Positions 11,732 through 22,494 of a stretch of 64,000 nt of DNA are shown here, piece by piece (within the stretch, counting starts at the first letter, position 1; each line of letters begins with the position of its first letter). Source of the stretch: Microbacterium imperiale (GTDB taxonomy: Bacteria; Actinomycetota; Actinomycetes; Actinomycetales; Microbacteriaceae); contig NZ_JAGIOK010000001.1 in assembly GCF_017876655.1 (NCBI RefSeq), positions 1,054,001 through 1,118,000 of the forward strand. The letters are read 5' to 3'. The notes under the pieces are model-generated. The model saw nothing but the letters and a program-made list of their open reading frames with translations. It did not search any database and was not told the origin of the DNA. A program made the translations under genes and the position numbers.

Positions 11732-12885
11732 CGACCGCGGCTCCCGCCTCCGGCCGCACCCGTTCGGTGCTCGCCTGGGCCGGCATCGCCGCCGGCGTCC
11801 TCGTCGCGGGGCTCGGCGTCGCAGCGATCGCGGGGATCGGCACGATGCCCGCGCAGGGTCTGCTCGACCCCGAGGCCGCGGGGCCGGAGGGGTCCCGCGC
11901 CCTCGTCGAGGTGCTGCGCGACCGCGGCGTCGAGGTCGATGTCGCACGCGACCGCACCAGCGCGCTCGCGGCGCTCGGCGAAGGCGGCGCGACTCTCGCG
12001 ATCGCCGACACGGCACCGCTCGACGACGACGACCTCGAGGATCTCGCCTCGGCTGCCGCGGGAACGGTCCTGCTCGAGCCCCGGACGCGCGATCTGCGCC
12101 TGCTCCTCGGCGGGGCGCAGTCGGCCGGGTTCGTCGACGAGCTCACCGCACCGGCCTGCGACTTCCCGGATGCCGCCGTCAGCGGCTCCGTGCGACCGGG
12201 CGAGGTCTTCACCGCCGACGGGCTCCGCATCGCCTGCTACCCCGCCGGCGCCGGTTTCGGCCTGGTCGGAACGGGGTCCGGCCCCGACCGGGTCATCGCC
12301 CTCGATGCGACATCCCTGCTGGTCAACCGCCACCTCGCCGAGGACGGCCACGCCGCGCTCGGCCTCAACCTGCTGGGTGGCACGGGGCGCGTCGTCTGGT
12401 ACCTGCCCGCCCTCGGCGACGGGTCGCTGACGGCCGCGCCGAGCCTCGGAGAGCTCACGCCTCCCTGGGTGACGCCCGCGATCCTGCTGCTGCTGGGCTC
12501 GGTCGTCGCGGCGGGCATCTGGCGCGGCCGGCGCTTCGGCCCGCTCGTCGCGGAGAACCTCCCGGTCACCGTCCGCGCGTCCGAGACGACGGAGGGGCGC
12601 GCGCGTCTGTACGCCGCGGCCGCCGAGCCCGTCCACGCCCTCGACCAGCTGCGGCGCGACAGCCTGCGCCGCCTCGCCCGGCTGCTGGGCCTCGGTGCAG
12701 CAGACGCCGGCGCGATCGCCGACGCCGCCGCCGCCCGACTCGATACCGACCGCGCCCGCGTGCGCGGCATCCTGCTCGACGACCTGCCGCGGAACGACCG
12801 CGAGCTGGTCGACGCCGCCGACCGCCTGCGCGAGCTCGAAGCCGCCGTGCACCGAACCGTCCGTCCCGAAAGGAACACCCCATGA
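11728..12885 (+). CDS. DUF4350 domain membrane protein
   Basis: The 385-residue protein has an N-terminal helix around 12-36, an extracytoplasmic DUF4350 domain (about 45-240) with two cysteines (CDFPDA and IACYPAG) that could pair, and a second helix near 250-272. A helical cytoplasmic tail follows, with repeated RLARLLGL and RELEAAVHR-type segments. The start is GTG at 11728, overlapping the previous stop. Proteins of this family consistently neighbour DUF4129, MoxR and DUF58, and the four are thought to form an envelope-associated unit. Activity is not known. Confidence 0.9.
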   Translation: MTTAAPASGRTRSVLAWAGIAAGVLVAGLGVAAIAGIGTMPAQGLLDPEAAGPEGSRALVEVLRDRGVEVDVARDRTSALAALGEGGATLAIADTAPLDDDDLEDLASAAAGTVLLEPRTRDLRLLLGGAQSAGFVDELTAPACDFPDAAVSGSVRPGEVFTADGLRIACYPAGAGFGLVGTGSGPDRVIALDATSLLVNRHLAEDGHAALGLNLLGGTGRVVWYLPALGDGSLTAAPSLGELTPPWVTPAILLLLGSVVAAGIWRGRRFGPLVAENLPVTVRASETTEGRARLYAAAAEPVHALDQLRRDSLRRLARLLGLGAADAGAIADAAAARLDTDRARVRGILLDDLPRNDRELVDAADRLRELEAAVHRTVRPERNTP

Positions 12886-13847
12886 GCGAGACCGCATCCG
12901 GCGACCTCCGCGAGGCGATGAACCGCGTCCGCGTCGAGGTCGGCAAGGCCGTCGTCGGACAGGACGGGGCCGTCACCGGCCTGCTCATCGCCCTGCTCGG
13001 GCGTGGCCACGTGCTGCTCGAAGGCGTGCCCGGCGTGGCCAAGACGCTGCTCGTGCGCGCGTTCAGCCGAGCGGTCGGGCTCGACACGACCCGCATCCAG
13101 TTCACGCCCGACCTCATGCCCGGCGACGTCACCGGGTCGCTCGTCTACGACGCCCGCTCGGGCGAGTTCGAGTTCCGTGCCGGACCGGTGTTCACGAACG
13201 TGCTGCTGGCCGACGAGATCAACCGCACGCCACCGAAGACGCAGGCGGCGCTGCTCGAGGCGATGGAGGAGCGCCAGGTCTCGGCCGACGGCGTCTCGCG
13301 CCCCCTTCCCGACCCGTTCCTCGTCGCCGCGACGCAGAACCCCGTCGAGCACGAGGGCACCTACACGCTGCCCGAGGCGCAGCTCGACCGCTTCCTGCTG
13401 AAGCTGCTGATCGACGTGCCTGCTCGGGACGACGAGGTGGCCGTGCTCCGCCGCCACGCCGACGGCTTCCGTCCCGGCTCGCTCGAGACCGCGGGCGTCA
13501 CCGCCGTCGTCAGCGGCGCCGAGATCCGCGCGGCACAGCAGGCCGCGGCCGCCGTGGAGGTCTCGGACGACGTCCTCGGATACGTCGTCGACCTCGCCCG
13601 CGCGACCCGCGAGTCGCCGTCGGTTCAGCTGGGCGCCAGCCCGCGCGCGGCGACCGCTCTGCTCGCCGCGGCCAAGGCGTGGGCCTGGCTCGGCGGCTAT
13701 CCCGCGATCACACCCGACCACGTGCAGACGATGCTCGTGCCGACCTGGCGCCACCGCCTCCAGCTGCGACCGGATGCCGAGATCGAGGGGGTCTCGGCCG
13801 ACACCATCCTCACGTCCGTGCTGCAGCAGACCCGCGTCCCGATCTGA
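12882..13847 (+). CDS. MoxR family AAA+ ATPase
   Basis: MoxR ATPases act as chaperone-like AAA+ proteins that work with VWA or DUF58 partners on protein complexes. The 321 residues include Walker A GVPGVAKT (about 48-55), Walker B VLLADEINRTPPKTQAALLEA-type sequence beginning near residue 107, the sensor ATQNPVEHEGTYTLPEAQLD and the arginine-finger region. The ATG overlaps the upstream stop (ATGA), and the DUF58 gene begins six bases after the stop. Length and motifs are those of the MRP subfamily. Cytoplasmic. Confidence 0.95.
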   Translation: MSETASGDLREAMNRVRVEVGKAVVGQDGAVTGLLIALLGRGHVLLEGVPGVAKTLLVRAFSRAVGLDTTRIQFTPDLMPGDVTGSLVYDARSGEFEFRAGPVFTNVLLADEINRTPPKTQAALLEAMEERQVSADGVSRPLPDPFLVAATQNPVEHEGTYTLPEAQLDRFLLKLLIDVPARDDEVAVLRRHADGFRPGSLETAGVTAVVSGAEIRAAQQAAAAVEVSDDVLGYVVDLARATRESPSVQLGASPRAATALLAAAKAWAWLGGYPAITPDHVQTMLVPTWRHRLQLRPDAEIEGVSADTILTSVLQQTRVPI

Positions 13848-13853
13848 GCCCCC

Positions 13854-15155
13854 GTGTACCTGTCGGGTCTGTTCGCCCTGCTGCTCGCAGCCGGGGTCGT
13901 GCCGGTCGTCCTCGCACCCGCCGCCGGGTGGGATGCCGCGTGGACGGCACTCGCCTGGGCCGGGCTGTGCGTCGTGGTCGCCGTCGCCGACGCGCTGGCC
14001 GCGGGGCCGTTGCACCGCGTCACGGTGGAGCGCCGCATCCCGGCGCGGGCACGCCTGGGCGAGCCCGTCGCGACGACGGTCCTGGTCCACAACGGCGGGC
14101 CCCGCGGCATCCGGGGCCGGATGCGTGACGGCTGGCAGCCCACCGCGGGCGCCGGCGAGGCGCGAGCCGACCTGGATGTGCCGGCCGGCGAGCGCCGCGG
14201 CATCCCGATCCCACTGCTCCCCCGTCGCCGCGGCGAACTGCGGTCGGGCTTCGTCGCGATCCGCAGCCGCGGACCGCTGGGTTTCGCCGGGCGGCAGCGG
14301 GTGATCCCCGCGCCGGGCGCGGTGCGCGTGCTGCCCCCCTTCGCCTCGCGACGCCACCTGCCCTCGCGCCTTGCACGCTTGCGCGAGCTCGACGGCAACA
14401 CGAGCGTGCAAGTGCGCGGACGCGGCACCGAGTTCGACAGCCTGCGCGAATACGTCCGCGGCGACGATGTGCGATCGATCGACTGGCGCGCCACCGCCCG
14501 AGCCGGCACGACCATGCTGCGCACGTGGCGCCCCGAGCGCGACCGCCATGTGGTCATCGTCATCGACTCGGGCCGGACCAGCGCCTCGCGGGTCGGGGAC
14601 GGCGTGCGCCTGGATGCCGCGATGGAGTCGGCTCTGCTCCTCAGCGCGCTCGCGGCACGAGCGGGCGATCACGTGCACCTCGTCATGTTCGACCGGGCTC
14701 GCCGCGCGCGCGTCACCGGCGTGGCGGGCGCCCGGCTGCTACCGGCGCTGGTCGACGCGATGGCGCCCGTCGAGCCGACGCTCATCGACACCGACTGGAA
14801 CGCCCTGGTGACCGAGGTGCGCGCGCTCACCTCGCGACCCTCGCTCGTCGTGCTGCTCACCGCTCAGGATTCCCCCGAGGCCGCGCGCGGCTTCCTCGGC
14901 GCGTTGCCCTCGTTGACGGAGCGCACCACCGTGCTGGTGGGGGCCGCCCGCGATGTGCCGACCCCCGGGCCGGCACGACGCCTCGCGGAGGACGTCTATC
15001 GCGAGGCGGCCATCGCCCACGCGGACCGCGACGCCGAGCGCGTCGCATCGGCGGTGCGGCGTGCCGGCGGTGAGGCCCTGACCGCGACGCCCGAGGCGCT
15101 TCCGCCCGCGATCGCCGACCACTACCTGGCTCTCAAGGCCGCCGGCCGGCTCTGA
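13854..15155 (+). CDS. DUF58 domain (VWA-like) protein, MoxR partner
   Basis: The 433-residue protein has two N-terminal membrane helices (about 3-18 and 24-46) and a beta-rich region. The DUF58 signature LREYVRGDDVRSIDWRATAR follows near residues 200-220. It continues into a von Willebrand A-like fold with VVIVIDSGRTS, the metal-site-like DxSxx motif slightly modified, near residue 240. GTG at 13854 starts it, six bases after moxR. It ends the operon. The 374-base region after it carries repeats rather than the next gene. Confidence 0.92.
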   Translation: MYLSGLFALLLAAGVVPVVLAPAAGWDAAWTALAWAGLCVVVAVADALAAGPLHRVTVERRIPARARLGEPVATTVLVHNGGPRGIRGRMRDGWQPTAGAGEARADLDVPAGERRGIPIPLLPRRRGELRSGFVAIRSRGPLGFAGRQRVIPAPGAVRVLPPFASRRHLPSRLARLRELDGNTSVQVRGRGTEFDSLREYVRGDDVRSIDWRATARAGTTMLRTWRPERDRHVVIVIDSGRTSASRVGDGVRLDAAMESALLLSALAARAGDHVHLVMFDRARRARVTGVAGARLLPALVDAMAPVEPTLIDTDWNALVTEVRALTSRPSLVVLLTAQDSPEAARGFLGALPSLTERTTVLVGAARDVPTPGPARRLAEDVYREAAIAHADRDAERVASAVRRAGGEALTATPEALPPAIADHYLALKAAGRL

Positions 15156-15188
15156 CCCGCGGCCGCGCCTTCGTGCGCCGCAGCGCCG

Positions 15189-15296
15189 CGCCTTCGCCCG
15201 GCGCCGGATGTTCGCCTGGCGCCGGGCCTTGGCCTGGCGCCGCGCCTTCGCCTGGCGCCGGGCCTTCGCCTGGCGCCGGACCTTCGCCTGGCAGCA
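15189..15296. repeat. Six tandem copies of an 18-base unit
   Basis: Units run 15189-15206, 15207-15224, 15225-15242, 15243-15260, 15261-15278 and 15279-15296. The consensus is close to GGCCTTCGCCTGGCGCCG; units four and five differ at one base, while units one, two, three and six carry more changes. Each unit contains the palindrome GGCGCC or a derivative. Confidence 0.9.
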
Positions 15297-15315
15297 TCCG
15301 CCCCCACGCACCGTC

Positions 15316-15410
15316 CGAAGGGGCGCCACCTGCCAACCGAGACTCGGCCAGCGCCTTCACCTGGCAACTCGCGCCCTCACCCCCCGCGCGAAGGGGCGCC
15401 ACCTGCCAAC
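15316..15410. repeat. 22-base direct repeat pair with an inverted degenerate copy
   Basis: Identical 22-base copies at 15316-15337 and 15389-15410 contain AAGGGGCGCCACCTGCCAAC. Between them, 15358-15376 shares the pattern TGGCA, four bases, GCGCCC in the opposite orientation. This looks like a cluster of short palindromic intergenic elements. Whether they are dispersed through the genome cannot be seen from one window. Confidence 0.8.
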
Positions 15411-15481
15411 TGAACCTCAGCTACGCCGCACCGGCCGCAGCCCCATCCCGCCCCCCGGCCCCACGCCCCGCGGGAACGGGG

Positions 15482-15510
15482 AAGGCCCGCCCCACGAGGG
15501 GGCGGGCCTT
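15482..15510. terminator. Hairpin terminator downstream of katG
   Basis: A perfect 12-base stem (15482-15493 with 15499-15510) encloses the loop ACGAG. It starts 19 bases beyond the katG stop. It may also stop readthrough from the plus-strand DUF58 operon. Confidence 0.8.
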
Positions 15511-15529
15511 CACACGGATGCCGCGAGGC

Positions 15530-18377
<2,848 letters not shown>

Positions 18378-18383
18378 GCCACC

Positions 18384-18389
18384 ACCCTA
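18384..18389 (-). promoter_or_regulatory. -10 element TAGGGT of the fur-katG operon
   Basis: On the minus strand, TAGGGT lies six bases before the fur ATG with no ribosome site between, which is the leaderless layout seen at other genes here. The Fur-box-like palindrome begins nine bases further upstream and would cover the -35 zone. Confidence 0.55.
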
Positions 18390-18398
18390 TCCGCTTCT

Positions 18399-18413
18399 TT
18401 TGATCGACTCAAA
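18399..18413. promoter_or_regulatory. Fur/PerR-type operator palindrome
   Basis: TTTGATCGACTCAAA is an inverted repeat with TTTGA and TCAAA arms and a five-base centre. It stands out as A/T-rich in this GC-rich sequence and lies 22 bases upstream of the fur start, overlapping the expected -35 region. Binding by the encoded regulator would repress fur-katG until peroxide inactivates it. Confidence 0.6.
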
Positions 18414-18448
18414 TGAAGGAGCGAAGAGCGGCCGGATGCGGCATCCCG

Positions 18449-19444
18449 TCAGCCGACCACCAGACGCGGTGTGCCCGCCTCGTACTCGGTGAGGTCGCCC
18501 GTCTCGCCGCTGCGTGCGGCGACCCGCCCGAGCCCCAGCATGTAGGCGAGGAACACGCCGAGCGCGAGCGCGCCGATGCCGATCTTGACCGGCCAGGGCC
18601 ACGGCTGGGCGGTCACGAACCCCTCGACCAGACCCGCGAGCGCGAGCGCGATGATGAGGCCGATCGCCACCGTCGCGAGCGAGCGGCCGGCGGCCGCGAG
18701 CGCCTCTCCGCGACTGCGCCGTCCGGGCGCGATCCACGCCCAGAAGATGTGGAATCCGGTTGCCCCGGCCACGAAGATGCACGTCAGCTCGAGCAGGCCG
18801 TGCGGCGCGATGTGGAGGAGGAAGACGTCGCCACGGTCGAACGAGATCAGGATCGCGGCGGCCTGGCCGATGCTCACGGCGTTCTGCATCAGCACCATCG
18901 CCGGCCACAGGCCGGTGATGCCGAACAGGACGCACTGTGCCGCGATCCAGGCGTTGTTGGTCCAGACGGTTCCGGCGAACACGGCGGCGGGGTTCTCGCT
19001 GTAATAGGCGGTGAAGTCATTCTCGGCGTACTGCTCGAGCTGCGCCTGCGAGCCGAGCGCGGCGACCGCGGCGGGGTCGCCCGAGACCCAGAAGGCCACG
19101 AGCGTCGCGATCGCGACGAACACGAGCGCGACGACGAGGGTCGTCCACCGCACGCGGTACAGCGCCGCCGGCAGCTGCTGCAGGAAGAAGCGGGGGATCT
19201 GGCGCAGAACGTTCTCGGGGGCGCCGGTCAGTCGCAGACGGGCCCGCGACAGGATCATCGACAGCCGATCGCCCTCGACGCTCCGGCCGGCCGAGGTCTT
19301 GATGTCGGCGAGATCAGCGGATGCCGCGCGGTAGCGGGCCACGAGCTCGTCGACGTCATCGCTCGTCAGACGGCGGGTGCGGCTCAGTGCATCGAGCCGC
19401 TCCCATTCGGCGCGACGGGCGGCGACCAGGGCGTCGAGGTCCAT
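18449..19444 (-). CDS. SpoIIM-like (stage II sporulation protein M family) membrane protein
   Basis: The 331-residue protein has a 100-residue helical cytoplasmic start (MDLDALVAARRAEWERLDAL), then about five membrane helices from residue 110 onward. A conserved loop contains TVWTNNAWIAAQCV, and the sequence LLHIAPHGLLELTCIFVAG is typical of SpoIIM/YwcC-type proteins. The organism class does not sporulate, so a general membrane role is likely. In related genomes the family travels with RDD, MoxR and DUF58 genes. The ATG at 19444 is preferred over the longer open frame, because similarity and a TACAGT -10 seven bases upstream agree on it. Confidence 0.9.
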   Translation of the reverse strand: MDLDALVAARRAEWERLDALSRTRRLTSDDVDELVARYRAASADLADIKTSAGRSVEGDRLSMILSRARLRLTGAPENVLRQIPRFFLQQLPAALYRVRWTTLVVALVFVAIATLVAFWVSGDPAAVAALGSQAQLEQYAENDFTAYYSENPAAVFAGTVWTNNAWIAAQCVLFGITGLWPAMVLMQNAVSIGQAAAILISFDRGDVFLLHIAPHGLLELTCIFVAGATGFHIFWAWIAPGRRSRGEALAAAGRSLATVAIGLIIALALAGLVEGFVTAQPWPWPVKIGIGALALGVFLAYMLGLGRVAARSGETGDLTEYEAGTPRLVVG

Positions 19445-19460
19445 TTGCTTAACTGTACCC
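19445..19460. promoter_or_regulatory. Sixteen-base divergent promoter region
   Basis: Only 16 bases separate the start codons of the SpoIIM-like gene and the RDD gene. On the minus strand TACAGT (19452-19457) sits seven bases before the ATG. On the plus strand TTAACT (19449-19454) sits six bases before the other ATG. The two -10 candidates overlap, which implies leaderless transcripts in both directions and possible mutual exclusion of RNA polymerase. Confidence 0.5.
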
Positions 19461-20324
19461 ATGACGACCCACGCCGCCACGGTCGAGATCCGCCAGGACG
19501 AGATCCTCACGGGCGAGGCGGTCGCGCTCGATGTCCAGCCCCTGGGATTCTTCCTCCGCGCGCTCGGCGCTCTCATCGACGTGCTCTGCGGCGTCGCGCT
19601 GCTGGTGCTCTTCTTCCTCGTCGGCGACCGGCTCGTCGGCGGCCTGCAGCTCGACGCGCTCTCGCCGATCGTGACGATCACGATGCTCGTGCTCGTGCTC
19701 GTCGTGATCCCGACGGCGGTCGAGACCCTCTCGCGCGGACGCAGCCTCGGCAAGCTCGCTGTCGGCGGCCGCATCGTCCGCGACGACGGCGGGGCCACCG
19801 GTTTCCGCCAGGCGTTCATCCGGGCCCTGCTCGGCGTGCTCGAGATCTGGTTCACCTTCGGTGCGCTGGCCGGTGTCGTGGCGACCTTCACCCCGCGCTC
19901 GACCCGGCTCGGCGACATGGTCGCCGGAACCTACTGCGAGCGCACGCGCGCGCCGAAGCTGCCCGCTCCGGCGGGACCGGTGCCGCCCGAGCTCGAGGAA
20001 TGGGCGGCCGTCGCCGATGTGGCGCGCCTGCCCGACCGTGTCGCCCGACGCGCGGGACAGTTCGCGCGCTCCGCCGCGGCCATGGACCCTGCCGCGCGGC
20101 TGCGCGCCGCCGCGGCGGTCGCGGCGGAGGTCAGCCCGTTCGTGTCGCCCGTGCCGGCGGCAGACCCCGAGACGTTCGTCCGCGCGGTCGTGGCCCTCCG
20201 CCGCGACCGGGAGTACACCGCGCTGCGCCGTGTCGACGAGCGCGCCTCGGCCCTCGCGAATGCCGCAGGCGAGTTCCCGCGCGGCTTCCCCGAGCGGGGG
20301 ACGGTCACGCCGCCGGTCGGGTGA
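19461..20324 (+). CDS. RDD family membrane protein
   Basis: The 287-residue protein has the RDD domain with hydrophobic helices at about 28-55, 72-92 and 115-140. The intervening loop LSRGRSLGKLAVGGRIVRDDGG is typical of the family, and STRLGDMVAGTYCERT follows. A 120-residue Ala-rich helical cytoplasmic tail comes after. RDD proteins are poorly understood; some have been linked to ion or sodium tolerance. The ATG at 19461 follows the start of the divergent SpoIIM-like gene by 16 bases and has no ribosome site. Confidence 0.9.
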   Translation: MTTHAATVEIRQDEILTGEAVALDVQPLGFFLRALGALIDVLCGVALLVLFFLVGDRLVGGLQLDALSPIVTITMLVLVLVVIPTAVETLSRGRSLGKLAVGGRIVRDDGGATGFRQAFIRALLGVLEIWFTFGALAGVVATFTPRSTRLGDMVAGTYCERTRAPKLPAPAGPVPPELEEWAAVADVARLPDRVARRAGQFARSAAAMDPAARLRAAAAVAAEVSPFVSPVPAADPETFVRAVVALRRDREYTALRRVDERASALANAAGEFPRGFPERGTVTPPVG

Positions 20325-20348
20325 GCCCGGCGTGTGCGACGGCGTCGG

Positions 20349-20555
20349 TCAGACGCGCAGCGTCTCGTGCCGAATGACGACCCAGCCCTTGGGCACCGAC
20401 AGCCGGTCGGTGTGGATCGCGCACAAGTCGTGCGCGTGCGGGTCGGTGCCACCGCCGAGCGGGCCGAGCGCGGCCATCTGGTCGCCGTAATCGAAGGTCA
20501 GGGTCGTCACGGCCTCGCGGGCGCAGCCCACCTTCGAACACAGTCTCTCGCGCAT
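20349..20555 (-). CDS. DUF3499 family small protein
   Basis: The 68-residue protein begins MRERLCSKVGCAREAV and continues with TLTFDYGDQMAALGPL, the HAHDLCAIHTDRL segment and a WVVIRHETL end, all typical of actinobacterial DUF3499. Paired cysteines (CSKVGC and the later CAIH) could bind a metal. I chose the ATG at 20555, with GGAG close upstream; an in-frame GTG at 20564 would add three residues. Adjacent metallopeptidase-family and WhiB2 genes match the conserved actinobacterial neighbourhood. Function unknown. Confidence 0.88.
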   Translation of the reverse strand: MRERLCSKVGCAREAVTTLTFDYGDQMAALGPLGGGTDPHAHDLCAIHTDRLSVPKGWVVIRHETLRV

Positions 20556-20642
20556 CTTCTCCACGGTAGACCCGCGGCGCGAGGACGACGGGATGCCGCG
20601 CCGCGCTGGCGGCCCGCACCCTCACTCCCGCGTGAGCGCGCA

Positions 20643-20648
20643 TAGGAT
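20643..20648 (+). promoter_or_regulatory. -10 element TAGGAT, probable leaderless promoter
   Basis: TAGGAT ends seven bases before the ATG at 20656 of the metallopeptidase-family gene. No ribosome site intervenes, so this position decides the start choice over the in-frame ATG at 20647. Confidence 0.55.
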
Positions 20649-20655
20649 GGGCGTC

Positions 20656-21096
20656 ATGATCCGGCGCCGTTCCCGCCCGATTCCGCCTCGACGGAGCCGG
20701 CCCTCGCGGCACGGTCGACACGGCCGCGACGACCGCAGTCCGGTCGTCCGCCCCCCGTTGCCGGCACTCGAGACCCGGGCGGAACGCTTCGACCTCTCCG
20801 TGGGCACCGCCGCCGAGTTCCTCCGCAGCGCGTGGCCCGAGCTGCGCGATGTCCGCTTCGAGGTCGCGGGCATGCCGGCGGAGAGCGACGAGGACGGCAT
20901 CCCCCGCTGGCGGGTGCTCTCGGACGAGAAGCGCATCATCCTCTACCGGCTGCCCATCGAGCGGTTGAACCGACTGCACCGCAATGACGACCTGCACCGG
21001 CGCATGATGGTCGAAAGCTGCGTCTTCCGAGCCGCGGCGGAGTACCTCGACCGCGACCCCTGGGACCTCGGCCCCGACCGCTTCCGGTTCCTCTGA
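20656..21096 (+). CDS. Metallopeptidase family homologue without visible HExxH
   Basis: The 146-residue protein begins with a basic, Arg/Pro-rich segment, then a domain with FLRSAWPELRDVRFEVAGMP and RIILYRLPIERLNRLHRND. Position, size and sequence match the small family beside DUF3499 in actinobacteria that is annotated as a minimal zincin-like metallopeptidase. The region where a zinc-binding HExxH helix would be expected reads RRMMVESCVFRAAAEYL, with no such motif. It may therefore be a non-catalytic relative. The start at 20656 rests on the TAGGAT element; MGVM at 20647 is possible. Confidence 0.82.
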   Translation: MIRRRSRPIPPRRSRPSRHGRHGRDDRSPVVRPPLPALETRAERFDLSVGTAAEFLRSAWPELRDVRFEVAGMPAESDEDGIPRWRVLSDEKRIILYRLPIERLNRLHRNDDLHRRMMVESCVFRAAAEYLDRDPWDLGPDRFRFL

Positions 21097-21105
21097 CCCC
21101 GCCGG

Positions 21106-22494
21106 TCAGGGGTAGACGGTCAGCTCCGCCGCCGCGGCGGCAGACCCGAAGACCGGGTACGTGCCGATCTGACCGGCCGCGGAGAAGCCGACCGAGCCGT
21201 GCACGACGCCCGAGCCGGGGTCCACGCGATACGTCTGACCCGCCGCCACCGTCACCGATCGCGACTGCCCGGCGCGCAGCTCGACCGTCTGCGCGTCGCC
21301 GCCCGCGAGCGGGGTGAGCGTCACCGTGGCATCCGAGGCCGCGGCGAGGGTGAGCGTCGGGCCGGGGGCTCGCGCCACCGTGACGAGCGTCGGAGCATCG
21401 ATCGCCGGTGCGCCGACGGCCCACGCGAAGTCGGCGGGCGCGGAGATGTCGGTCGACGTCCACGCCGAGGCGACGAGGGGCTGCGCGGCGGTCGCGGTGA
21501 CGGTGTAGTCACCGACGGGCATGCCCGTCACCTCGAGTTCGAGCGGGTGCTCGGCGGTCAATGCGATGTCGTCCTGCTGCGACACGACGGCGCCGTCGGC
21601 GACGGAGCGCACGACGACGCTGGCGGTCGTATCGGCGGAGGTGGCGAGCAGACGCACCGACATGCCGCCGGCGGACGACCCCGAGTCGGGCGCGACCGTC
21701 ACGTCGACGGCCGGGATGATCTGGGTGGTCGCCGGCGGCGCCGCCGCCGAGACCTGGTCGACGCCGCCCGCGATGAGCGTTCGGGTCAGTGCGGACTGCA
21801 GCGAGGCGCGCACCGGCGCGCCGGCCGCGGTGACACGCACGACCGGGCTCTCCTCACCGCGCCGGAGGGCAGCGAGCGGCACCGCGCGTTGCGTGCGCGC
21901 AGCGACGACGACGGACTGCCCGGCCACGGGATCCTGCGCGCCGTCGGCTCCGTAGACCCGCAGGTCGACCGTGGCGGCGACGTCGCCCGGGTTGGTCAGG
22001 AGCACGATGTCGCTCGCACCGGTGGCCGCCGATCCGGCGACGAGCCAGGATTCCATGGCGGGCCGGGTACAGGCGGAAACGCTCAGACCGCGCAGATCGG
22101 CGTCATCGAGCACTGACGCGGATGCCGCCGCGAGGTCGGTCGGGCGACCGCCGGACGGGTCGGCGGTGAAGGCCGCCGGCGCGGAACCGGTGTCGGCTCG
22201 GTCGGGCGTCGCGAGCGACGTCTCGGTCGGAGCGGGGCCGTCGGCCGCGGACACGACGGCCGCGGCAGCCGCCTCGGTGATCGCCCCCGGAGCGCTCTCG
22301 TCACGTCCGAGAACCAGCAGCGGCCCGTCGCACGCGGCGACGGAGCGGGCGGCCTCGGGTACGACGTCGAGCCCGATCGGCTCACGCGCCGTCGTCGGCC
22401 ACGGGGCGACGACGGCGATCCCGATGCCGCCGGCCACGACCGCGGCCGTGACGGCGCCGACGATCGAGCGGGTGACGGTCAGGCGTACGCTCAT
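21106..22494 (-). CDS. DUF5719 family exported protein
   Basis: The 462-residue protein has a signal-anchor helix at about 9-32 (SIVGAVTAAVVAGGIGIAVVA), followed by a long Ala/Thr/Val-rich, beta-type extracytoplasmic region to the end. A repeated motif style, as in SDIVLLTNPGDVAATVDLRVYG, is typical of DUF5719. Two cysteines (VAACDGP and SVSACTRP) could pair. Its ATG overlaps the stop of the upstream giant glycosyltransferase by four bases, so the two are translationally coupled. The pair next to whiB is common in actinobacteria. Function unknown; probably assists the membrane glycosyltransferase or is its substrate. Confidence 0.88.
   Translation of the reverse strand: MSVRLTVTRSIVGAVTAAVVAGGIGIAVVAPWPTTAREPIGLDVVPEAARSVAACDGPLLVLGRDESAPGAITEAAAAAVVSAADGPAPTETSLATPDRADTGSAPAAFTADPSGGRPTDLAAASASVLDDADLRGLSVSACTRPAMESWLVAGSAATGASDIVLLTNPGDVAATVDLRVYGADGAQDPVAGQSVVVAARTQRAVPLAALRRGEESPVVRVTAAGAPVRASLQSALTRTLIAGGVDQVSAAAPPATTQIIPAVDVTVAPDSGSSAGGMSVRLLATSADTTASVVVRSVADGAVVSQQDDIALTAEHPLELEVTGMPVGDYTVTATAAQPLVASAWTSTDISAPADFAWAVGAPAIDAPTLVTVARAPGPTLTLAAASDATVTLTPLAGGDAQTVELRAGQSRSVTVAAGQTYRVDPGSGVVHGSVGFSAAGQIGTYPVFGSAAAAAELTVYP

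Larger units (their letters stand above)
15156..15529. other. Repeat-rich intergenic stretch without a credible gene
   Basis: This 374-base gap separates the DUF58 stop from the katG stop. It holds six 18-base tandem repeats (15189-15296), a pair of 22-base direct repeats with a degenerate inverted copy between them (15316-15410) and a hairpin terminator (15482-15510). Several frames are open only because the repeat unit is a multiple of three with no stop codon. I find no ribosome binding site or family resemblance, so I do not call a gene here. Confidence 0.75.

Noticed and set aside
15189..15410. CRISPR array
   Set aside because: The repeats are contiguous 18-mers without spacers, and the 22-base pair has only one interval; no cas genes are nearby.
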